A stretch of DNA of 64,000 bases from Nematostella vectensis (lineage: Eukaryota; Cnidaria; Anthozoa; Actiniaria; Edwardsiidae): the NCBI RefSeq assembly GCF_932526225.1, contig NC_064035.1, positions 12,716,566 through 12,780,565 on the forward strand, read 5' to 3'. The notes beneath the pieces were generated by a model. It made no database searches and was not told the DNA's origin. It saw nothing but the letters and a program-made list of their open reading frames with translations. Both the position numbers and the translations under genes were made by a program. This document shows, one piece after another, positions 43,801-55,800 of this stretch (position 1 is the first letter of the stretch; every line of letters starts with the position of its first letter).

Positions 43801-46800
43801 CTTTTTAAAGTACTCGCAATGTTTTTAGGATTATTTGGGGCACCATCAGAAGAAAAATTAAATGAAACATGCCTTATTTTTTTATCAAAAGTTATAAGTG
43901 TTTGAAGGATTTATTTATCCTAATAGATGGAGAGGTCTTCATCAGTACTTTAAATTATTTTTTCTATTTCTCTTCATAACCCTTTATTTTTGTATTTAAA
44001 TCACTAAAAAAATAGTTTATGGGAATGTCTTTTCTTGGATGAGATGCTGGTGTTTCTGTGTCTATGTAAATAATTCCCCCTGTTCTAATCCATCATATTT
44101 CCTGGCATGTTTAGGTCAAAGAGAGAATTTGGAAAAAATGTGCAGCTTGTTCACCAGCTGCTACAGCAGTAAGAATGACAAAGTCTACTTTTATCCATGC
44201 GCCAAAATAATCACTGAAAATTATGATATCAAATGCATTAATGATTCATGTGCAATATAATTTGACAGTTGCAAAATGAGAGCCTAGGTTTCTGAGCCCT
44301 GTGGAGAAAATAGTGGGGTTTTTGGCTGGAAAAAATGGGCATTAGCAAGGAAATATGGGACCTAAAGTAATAGTCCCATATTTCCCTCCAGCAAGACCCC
44401 TAACGTAGTTCCTTGTTCGTTTTGCACTGGCTGATTGAGTGATTGTACTAACTGATTGATGGTTTATTAATGGTTCCTGATTTGTCATCCATACATAAAT
44501 CTGGAAAGATCCTAATGCTAATGTTTTCTCAAAGATTAACTGATACACTATAACATCTCTAAATTTAACCCATAATGTTCAGTTGCTTATCACAGAAACC
44601 AATGAATAAAAGCTTACAGTCTGTATAATCCATTTGTGATGAAAAAAAATATTCACATAGAGAAAGGGACATGCCATAGTTTTTGTTTCAAGGCTTTTAT
44701 ATCTGCTCCTTGAACTATTGACCTGTTTGTTTTCCATGACATAATTGTACCTTCTTGCCTTTCCATTTTATGAAAAGTCAACTAATAATTCTCCTCTCTC
44801 AGTGGTTGAAGGATTTCTCATCACTTCTGTATATTAGGCTTCATTGTGATTATATGCTATGTTGAAGATTTGATAATCCCCAAGTTCTTAAAATTTAATG
44901 AAAAATTGAAGTAATAAAAAAGATTGATATAAAAATGCATAATGATTGGCAAGAAATAGCCACCAGATAGGTTAATACAATTTTGCAGATTGGCTGGGAA
45001 ACTCTGCAGTATAACAACAACATGTTTTGTATCACAAACTTATTTGGCTTAGAAAACAGAAATATTCATTTCCCAGATATTATGCAGCAAGTGAGGTGCT
45101 CATTGCTACCAAAGAAGAACTTGCAATAGCCCAGAAATCCATTATTGAGGTATGCAAAAATCTTGTTGGTTTATCCCCTTGTATACAGATCCTTGATATT
45201 CTTCTATGAATGCCATTTCTACATACTAAGTTACCTCACATTTATGATTAATGTATTTTTTTAATCTAAGGAGCAAGAAAGAAACAAGAAATATGAAGAA
45301 CATGTTGAGGAGATAAAAACACAAATCCATAAGTCTGGGAACAAAGCTGCTGTATGTAGTTGTACATGTTTTTGTAGTTGCATTTCATATGATAAATCCT
45401 GCAACCTGTTATTTCTGACATATATTACAGTTTGTTTTCTAAAAGCTCTTGACAACTAGCCCATAATCGATACTCTTTGTACCTTATACCTAGAAAACTA
45501 GTACCATATATTTCTACAGACATGACAGGCATAAAGTAGAAGAATCAGAAAATGCACAAAGACAAGTTAATTTTTTTTCGTATGCTACTTTAGCGCTAAA
45601 AACATACAAAAATAACTAATACACCTCAAAAGTAGGTTTATTTGCCAAGTTATCAAGAAGTTCTTACAATTAAGTTTTCATGATTTCTCCTTTTTCACCC
45701 CTTTCATGTTTATCATGAATAAAAGGGTCTAGCCTCGCCTGAACAAAATCTTGACCCTTGGCTCTCAGGTATTATCGTATGGGTTGTCTATCATATGTAT
45801 AATCCTATAAATTAATATTGGTGTTTTATAGATAAAAGTCCTTGAAAAAATACTACAGAAAGAAGCAAAGCAAAATGGATTTATAGATGGAAAGGTAGGA
45901 CTGCATTCTTGTATTTTATATAAATCAGAATTGGATGAAGAGACATGTCTCATGGGTAACTAACATATCTTGTGTTAAAGCCTCGATCTAGTAGCGGCGA
46001 GGATGATCTGATGCTGTCATGTACTCTGTGTTCTGAAAAGATCAGGTACTCAAAGCATATTCTAACTTACCCTTCCTTCTTTTTGCCCCCTCCCCTCCCC
46101 CTTAGATGTTTATGGGGGACCAACTCTAAACCCCCACTACTGTATAATAAGGGCTTCTGGAATTACGCGTTTGTGCGAAAGCGCGTAATTTGGCTTTTTC
46201 CACGTAATCCACAAATTTTCGCGTAATCCCGCGTAATTTGGCTAAATTTTGAAAGACAAATCATTTAAGTGCACAGCTGATGTGGGGTTCTTCCCTCTAT
46301 TTCTCGTAAAAAAAGAGATGTATTTTTTCGTAAGAGTGCGATATTTCGAACTGAATTTCAAAATTAAATAAAACGACTAGGTGTTCTTTGCTAAACCGCG
46401 AAGGCCTAGCACTAATAATAAAATACCTTTTTTAATTGGCTGGTGGCTAGGAGCCAATGAAAACTTGCCTAAGATATTTTCACGCAAAAAATTAACCTTT
46501 TCAAGTTATTTCGTGCTTTTCTTTGTTACAAAATGTAGTTTGAGCGTAACAGTTGATATTCCATGTAATTTAGCGCGTAATTCAGTAAAGAATCCTGCAA
46601 AATTTTGATTTTTAAAGAAAAATGTATTGCAAAATCCCGCACAATTTAGTGCGTAATGATTGATTTTTCATGTAATTTAGCGAGTTATTTAGCAAAAAAT
46701 CCCGCGTAATCTCGAGTTTTTTTCCGCTGAATTCCAGAAGCCCTGTATAACCACGCAATTTCTTATGATCTCTTATGATGACAATTTGGTTATCATTTCT

Positions 46801-49800
46801 GGTTGTGTATTACTTGCTTAGGGTCAGTGAGCTTGCCAGCCATTCTCGTATTTGCTCTGCTCAAGATGGCCATGCCAAACCAAAACTCACCAAGCAGTAA
46901 GTGGCAAAATAAGTTACAAAATACAAGCTAGTAAAATGGGAGATGTGATTGGTCCAGGAGAGTTGGTAGAGTACACATACATGTTTGACATCATATTATG
47001 AGTGCATTGTTTCCTAAAATCATTTTTGTCTGTCCTCCAATACACTATTTTTTTTATAAGAATGTCTAATTTTCAGTTGAGGCTGGGCCGTTATTATTTT
47101 TGGGACATTTTATAGCGCGGCCAAGAAAACCTTGATAACTGGAAATATGTATGGAATGTTTGTTTTGACCAATCACTCGCGAGATGTCCAAACAGTCAAC
47201 TATTAAGTCTATCAAGTCTCAACAAGTCTCAGTGTCTAAATTCTCGCGTCTGATTTGTCAGAAGACAATAAAAATTCCACGCATATTTTAGGTGTTCATG
47301 GCTTTACTGGTTGCGCTGTAAGGCTGAAGATGTTATTAACAATGTTTAATTTTAGCGCTTATAAAAAATAGTTCCCAGTGAATTATTAGGAGGAGAATTA
47401 CACAAATGATCAATAGCAACATAACATTTAAGGTTGTTTTTAATAAACACAATTTAACACTGCATTTTAGAAAACTTAAGACTAAAAAAGCAATATGTTG
47501 CTCCTATCTGAGCCTTAGCGTGTTTTTAAAATTATAAAAAATAATGTTATAAAAGAAGAGTGTTATCCATGGGTGACACCACAGTTTGCCATGAACAGCA
47601 ATCACACAACTCAATTGTTGTTTACTTTTTTCTCTGAATCACTAGAAGACAGAAGCACCTGAGAATATAATCTACTTATCTGCTCATATTTTGTTTTGTG
47701 TTATTTTTATGAATCACCACAGTTGTTTTTAACTGTTGGATAATGGTTTGATATTTATAACAGTTTCTAATTTTCTCAGCATTTTTATTATGCAATGCAA
47801 GCCCAGCAGAAAACACACACAAATAAAAAAATTCTAAAAAACAACAACAAATAAATATAAAAAATATAATTTAAACATTATTCTATTACAGACCAAGTAC
47901 TCCATCTGGGTCGCCGGATATGCTGAGAGTAAATGTGACATACTCTGAAACAGATGAGAAAAATGAGACTTTCAAAGTAGTTACAAAGGTAACCCTTATA
48001 GCTTCTTTGAACAGATTACCATGACTAAAAAACACTGCATAGAACAGGGTCAGAATTTAAGATGTATCATTCTTTTGTATGTTGTAGACAACACTTCCAA
48101 ACTATGAGTTTCCATTGTATGAGGTTCATCGAAGTGAGGCTCACTTTGAGTGGTTGCAAGCTGCAATGCAGGATTCGCTTCCAGAGAGAATAGTACCTCC
48201 TCTTGTCAAGCAAACATCACTTAATGGTAAGTGGTAGAATAGTTCCTTCCCTAGTCATGTGGACATCACTACAGATAGAATAATACCTCTTCTAGTCAAG
48301 CAAACATCACTTGATGGTAAGGGATAGAATAGTGCCTCCTCTAGTCAAGCAAACATCACTTAATTGTAAGGGATAGAATAATACCTCTTCTAGTCAAGCA
48401 AACATCACTTAATTGTAAGGGATAGAACAGTACCTCCTCTAGTCAAGCAAACATCACTTAATTGTAAGGGATAGAATAATACCTCTTCTAGTCAAGCAAA
48501 CATCACTTAATGGTAAGGGATAGAACAGTACCTCCTCTAGTCAAGCAAACATCACTTATTGCTAAGGGTTAGAATAGTACCTCCTCTAGTCAAGCAAACA
48601 TCACTTAATGGTAAGGGATAGAACAGTACCTCCTCTAGTCAAGCAAACATCACTTATTGCTAAGGGTTAGAATAATACCTCTTCTAGTCAAGCAAACATC
48701 ACTTAATGGTAAGGGATAGAACAGTACCTCCTCTAGTCAAGCAAACATCACTTATTGCTAAGGGTTAGAATAGTACCTCCTCTAGTCAAGCAAACATCAC
48801 TTAATGGTAAGGGATAGAACAGTACCTCCTCTAGTCAAGCAAACATCACTTATTGCTAAGGGTTAGAATAGTACCTCCTCTAGTCAAGCAAACATCACTT
48901 AATTGTAAGGGATAGAATAGTACCTCCTCTAGTCAAGCAAACATCACTTATTGCTAAGGGTTCGAATAGTACCTCCTCTAGTCAAGGAAACATCACTTAA
49001 TTGTAAGGGATAGAATAGTACCTCCTCTAGTCAAGCAAACATCACTTATTGCTAAGGGATAGAATAGTACCTCCTCTAGTCAAGCAAACATCACTTAATT
49101 GTAAGGGATAGAATAGTACCTCCTCTAGTCAAGGAAACATCACTTTAATGGTAAGGGATAGAATAGTACCTTCTTTAGTCAAGCAAACAACACTAAGGGA
49201 TAGAATAGTACCTCCTCTAGTCAAGCAAACATCACTTAATTGTAAGGGATAGAATAGTACCTCCTCTAGTCAAGGAAACATCACTTTAATGGTAAGGGAT
49301 AGAATAGTACCTTCTTTAGTCAAGCAAACAACACTTAGGGATAGAATAGTACCTCCTCTAGTCAAGCAAACATCACTTATTGCTAAGGGTTAGAATAGTA
49401 CCTCCTCTAGTCAAGGAAACAACACTAAGGGATAGAATAGTACCCCCTCTAGTTAAGCAAACATCACTTATTGCTAAGGGTTAGAATAGTACCTCCTCTA
49501 GTCAACAAACATCACTTAATTGTAAGGGATAGAATAGTACCTCCTCTAGTCAAGGAAACATCACTTTAATAAAAAGGGATAGAATAGTACCTTCTTTAGT
49601 CAAGCAAACAAAACTAAGGGATAGAATAGTACCTCCTCTAGTCAAGGAAACATCACTTTAATTGTAAGGGATAGAATAGTACCTCCTCTAGTCAAGGAAA
49701 CATCACTTTAATGGTAAGGGATAGAATAGTACCTTCTTTAGTCAAGCAAACAACACTAAGGGATAGAATAGTACCTCCTCTAGTCAAGGAAACATCACTT

Positions 49801-52800
49801 TAATGGTAAGGGATAGAATAGTACCTCCTCTAGTCAAGGAAACATCACTTTAATGGTAAGGGATAGAATAATACCTCCTCTAGTCAAGCAAACATCACTT
49901 ATTGCTAAGGGTTAGAATAGTACCTTCTCTAGTCAAGCAAACATCACTTAAAGGGACAGTATGATGAGGTTCTTAAAATACGTCCTCTAGCGCGGAAATG
50001 TAAAGATCAAGCGTTCAACTTTCAGGTTCCAAACGCTCCAAGTGAAATATTGAGTTGAAGTATTTTTTGTTTAAACCTGAAATACAGCAATTTTTGGCCG
50101 CCATTATTCAGTTGGAATAGAACGATCAAACGCTGTGATGTCACTTGTCCCCAAAATCAAGCTATGGGATGGAATGCCTCGCTCTGAGTCACAAAAAAAC
50201 ACAGCACAGAGAGCGGGGTGAGGATTTAGCCCGAGAATTCAGTGCATTACGATTTACTCAATGAAAGTACCCCCAAATTAGATAGGCTAGAGGATTGTTG
50301 TGCGAAAATATTAAATTAGCAAGCTAAAAAGTGGAAGGAGAAAGCCCTGAAACAGAAAGACTAAAGCCAAGTAACAACCATCTTGACTTCTTAATTTCTT
50401 AATTAATTTCTTAATTAATTAATTAATTAATTAATTAATTTAATTAATTAATTTGATTTAATTTAATTAATTTAATTAATTTATTTATTAATTTATTTAA
50501 TTAATTTAATTTTGATTTAATTTAATTAATTTAATTAATTAATTTGATTAATTAATTTCTTAATTTCTTGCACTTATGTCCTAAAATTACACTAGCCTTG
50601 CTACATCTAAATTTAGAACAAAAGAAATAGCTGGACTTGGAAGAATTCATTCATGACAAACATCATGACAAAGCAGCTTTGTGGATTCAAATATTCAGTA
50701 AGTTTTATTACTTATTCACCATATGTGATTATATAACATTTAAACTAATGACATCACATACTCACCATATTTGTGAGTGTGGAAATAGTTTTGATTCAAT
50801 ATTAACCACGATGAAAACTTTACAACAACAATTTATTGTCAATTCACAATTGAATTAAGTTAGTCTATGTTACTTGACTAAAAAAATCCAAGTTAATAGC
50901 TATTAATTACAGCATCACTATTTGCTCACTTACCTGGTACAGAGAATCTGGAGAAACTTCCATTCATATTAGTTTAGGCATATTTGAATATGAGCATATT
51001 TTCATGAAATTGACATTAATCTCAAGACAACTTCCCAAAATAGCAATCACAGGGATTCTTCATAAGTTCAACTACTCCTCCAGAGATTGGTAAATGATGT
51101 ACAGTAGGAGTTTATAGAATCTAAAACCAATAACCAACAACAAAGTTTAAAATAATAACAGCAGTATAAATCTTTGTTTTGGTGTTGATCAAATACTGGA
51201 TGCTGGACCATCACCAGACTGTAAGGAAACTGATCTTGGGTACAGTGGTGGTGCAAGCCAAAGCCACACTGCAAAGCTTGAATATCATTCTGTTCCCCCA
51301 GCAGAATTTTCAATATATTTCATTTGGCCATTATGTTTGGCGATTCTTTGAGTGGGATCCCTGTACTATTTTATTATACCCTATCTAACACACTTCACAA
51401 AAAGCCACGAATAATAATAAAATCATCAGAACAAATTGATTAGTTCCATATTTTATTTAATTTCCCATGCATTAGAATATTTTGTGACAGTCTTCAAGCT
51501 AACTATTTTTAGATAGTTTAAAAGGGAGCTTATTCCAAAATAAAAAAAATTAAAAAAGACCAAACTTTTGCTGCAAACTGTAAACTGTATTAGGCAGTGA
51601 GGGATTAGAGGGAATGAGCATAGTTGTGCCAACACACTTCTGACACACTACAGTAACTCAAGAACAATCTGAAAGATATCTTGTTAGGAGTCGTACCCTG
51701 AAATAGAATAAACAAAATAATTAGAATCTTCTAAGGTAGTGGCTAAATCATAATCTATTGAAGAAATTCAAAGACTTTCAAGAAAATACATCAGGACAGC
51801 AGAGGTTCAAATTTTAAACAAAGACTTCAAACTTCATATTCATGCTTTAATGAAATGAAACTAGAAAGTAACTTATAATTTAAACCTGTTGCCAGTTTCT
51901 TCAACTTTAACATTTATGATTCTTTGTGAGATGCAATTTTGTTTGTTTGTAATAACAAAATGAGTCTTAAACATCCATTTTGGGCTGTCCCTGTTACTCA
52001 AATGTATAATTAAGTCATTTTCTTCTTTGCATTCAAGGCCATTCTCTTTGGCCATACTTATAGTTTTCAGTCTTGGTAGTAAATAACAAAAAATAAACAA
52101 CATAGACAACAAGACGTCTGGTAGACTATTTGCTAGGATATCCACCAGAAATAGAAAAACAACTTAAATAAAAATTGTAAGTGCGAATATTAGTACAAAT
52201 GCAGTGAGCTGTTTAGTTAGTAAATTAAGCTTACTTAAGTTTTTATAAGTTTACTTTTATGGTGTATAACTCATTCCTAACCTAGTAGAATCTAAACCAA
52301 AAACTTTATATAGAGGTACCCACTTTGAAGGCTTGAAGCAGTGTTGATGAACAAATAATAAATAGAAGAAATTTATCAATAATGCATGCGGTACAAAACC
52401 ATTTGTAATTCACGAAACAAAACAATTCTCTCTCGATCAAAATTCAAGCATATCCAAGCCATCCTAGCTATCGTCTATTCCATAAATAATCAATCGTCCT
52501 CTCAACCATATAGCTTTATTAATTCCAATTATTCTTGATTCTAAGTTTTTTGGATAAAAATGATATTATATTTTTGGAAAGTTTGTCATGGCTAGTGTAG
52601 AGGAGTCTGCCGCCATTTTGTTTATCGAGGTATCTCTTCTTGTAGTGTGTTGTATGGTTACTTATCTTTGTTTTGTGACGCTCATTCTATATTTGAACAA
52701 AGAGCAAGAACTAGAATTGAGTTCTATGTTTGAAATAGCACCATTGACTCAAATGCAGCATGGATCCGATTGAAAAGGTGGACTTGTTGATTCCTTTCGT

Positions 52801-55800
52801 GTTGAAATTACGCACGTGGTCGGCAGATGATCACTTTTTATAGCAGACGCTCGTAATTCAAGGCAGTTTTCTTCGGCTACCAGTGGTTTAGAATGCGAAA
52901 GGTTTCCTCTGGATCTCGGTTAGGTAATCAAATTTAAAAACAGGCCCATCTTTCTTCCCATAACCGCTCCATATTGATGTTTGGAGGCCAGACACCAAGT
53001 ATACACGTCTTTTTGCCAATGGTTCGGAATGGAATGAGCCGACTTGTTGGGGACAAGTGACATCATACGTGCTCTCCAAATCAAGCTACCTCAAGCAATG
53101 GCCACCGATTTTCTAACGTTTTATACGGGCTTTATTGTTTTTACAACTTTGCTGTTGGAGTTTTGAGCTAATTTTTTCACCAAGAGTATATCAAACGCTG
53201 CTCTTTCTAATGAATGTAGCGAAAAGGCGTAATATTGATGTGAATTTACGTCATACGGCCCCTTTAATGCTAAGGGTTAGAATAGTACCTTCTCTAGTCA
53301 AGTGAACATAATAAAAAGGGGTAGAATAGCACCTGTACCGTTAAGAAATCTGTTTGCTTGAGGGATGAGAGTCATGAGAACTCCCCTGCCCCACTCCAAT
53401 TGACCCAGATGTCTATTTTCTTGCCCTGTCCCCAAGCATTAATCCCAAGTCTAGGCCCACAATGCTGCTCCCTTATCAGACATTTGATTTCACTTCAATT
53501 ATGTATTTTTATTGTTTTTTATATATTTAATGATTGTGTATTTCCATTACAGGAAAAATAAAGGAATTTCAGAGGTTTTTATCAAGGATTTGTGCCCACA
53601 AGGTATGAATAACAAGTCTCTTAGCACACTCAGCAATCTTGACCAGTGTAAATATCTATTGCTGTTGATGTATTTTGTTGTAGTTAACATATGGCATATG
53701 TAGGTAACATAAGTCAAATGATTTGAACAGGCTGTCAATTTTTAACAGGATCTTAAAAATGATGGCTGGCTGCACTTGTTTCTTACTGGATTTAATGAGG
53801 TAAGATGATAGAATAATTATTAATGTAGAAAAGAGTGCTTGTCAGGCACACCTTTGTTAATGTTTTCATTTAATATTGGATACACATAATCTGCTAAAAT
53901 CCCCACCATCTAAAAACAAAGTTAAAAAATATTGCATTGTCTTCCCAAAATCAGCAGATGGAAATGGGCGCTTTTCACACTTGGTACTTTGCTAGGATGA
54001 CAAAATGGTGGCTGACATAGGCTGTTAGACAATGTTATCTTCTTAATATTGGCAAAAATCAAGTTTTTGACATTCCAGACCATAATTGTTTCTTCAATTA
54101 GATTTGTTCTATAATGCATATTTATATTGAACTGTTTCTAGGAGTTGCCCTTCATGTGTATTTTCAGGAGCTAGATGAAGCCAAGACTCAACTTGACAGA
54201 AGGAAAGCAAGCACTGATGGGGCCCCTCAGATAATCTCTGATCGCCAGGGTTACGACCCTAATGCCCCAGTCTATAAGTGTAAGGTATGTCATTTGTGTG
54301 CATTATGTAACTCTTATGCCCCATTCTAAATTAGTCAGATAGGTTAGCATCAAAATTCAACTGGATCGTCACACAAGTGTTGCTGTTTTAAATATTGTAA
54401 TGCTCCAATGTGATCTGAGTTGTCTATAATGTTTTGATCGGATCGGATTTCAAAGACAGACATTGAAAACAGTTGTTTACCAAAAACAACCAGGTGCTGG
54501 TTAATTGTTAAATTCTTTATCTTATTACTATATTATTAAGTTGAAGTGGACTTCAAAGCTGTTAGATGTGATTTTCTTGCCATTTGGTGCCTACTGGTGG
54601 TCACTAAAGCAATTTCTGAGAGTTAGGGTTATGACTTATAGACTTGACCGCTTTATTCATTGTTAAATCTGTTGTGCTTTTTTCATTGTTAAATCTGTTG
54701 TCTAAAGGGGTGTGAAGGTTTTACTTTGTGGCATTATATAACTAAACTGCATTGCACAAACACACTAGCACACATCATAATTATTATTGATACAAATTTT
54801 GTTTTTAGAGATATTTTGAATCACTGCATACAAACCTACAAGGCCTTATTGACCAGCTTCAAACTACGATGGAAGAGAAAATCCCAGGTCAGCACACTTC
54901 TGCAATTCTTTACTAACTCTTTTATATGAGGTAGTTCTCTGAGTGTGTGCTTTTATGAGAATGCTGCTTGTTTAGCCTAAGAGTATGTCCTGTGTTGTAT
55001 TATTGTGTATGACAGAGGTTCAGAGGTCAGAGGGACTTGGTGTTTGGTTTAAGGCAATAGCAGACGGCGAACCAACCGAGACATACCTGAAGGTACCCTC
55101 ATATTTCATTATTTTTAGCCTGTTTTCTCATTGCTTACTAACCTGAATTTCCTTTAGACTGCAAGTGCTGCGTTAAGTCAAATCTTCAGTGAGCTGACAA
55201 AAAAGGTATGGGTCTCGGACAGCACTTCGCTGTCCTCATACTGATAATCAAAAAGGCATTAACCTACATGTGTTTAATTCTCTATTTGTCAACAGGAACC
55301 AGAAGAAAATGTCATTATCAATGACTTGATCAGCATAAATGAATATGTCAAGGGTGCGCAGGTAATTTATGCCTTACATGGTATTGTCTCCTCATACCTG
55401 ATTCATCCTTGCTTTGCTTAGAAATTGATTTGTCATTGTTTTTGGTGAATAGTAAAAGGCTAGTCAAAAATTTTGTGGAAAGAATAGATGATTTCAATTT
55501 AGCTAAGATTTTAAGTTGTTTAGCTTTTGATCAAAATCAAAATGAAACCAAGGGGGATAATTGAACTACTTCTACAACATGTGATTTGTATTTGGTCTCA
55601 ATTAGCTTATTTCCTGACAGGATCTATTAGAGAGGGTGGTGTGATTTGTATTTGGTCTCAATTAGCTTATTTCCTGATAGGATCTATTAGAGAGGGTGGT
55701 GTGATTTGTATTTGGTCTCTATTTGCTTATTTCCTGACAGGATCTATTAGAGAGGGTGGAGGTCGCTGTGGACACTTTCCTATTTTGGGACGCAGAGGTC

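Noticed and set aside
48186..49950. CRISPR-like regular repeats
   Set aside because: Units are directly tandem without unique spacers and derive from an exon edge in a eukaryotic gene.
49952..53263. Host exon inside the TTAA element
   Set aside because: Short frames such as 52588-52773 lack splice support and homology by eye; they belong to the transposon interior.
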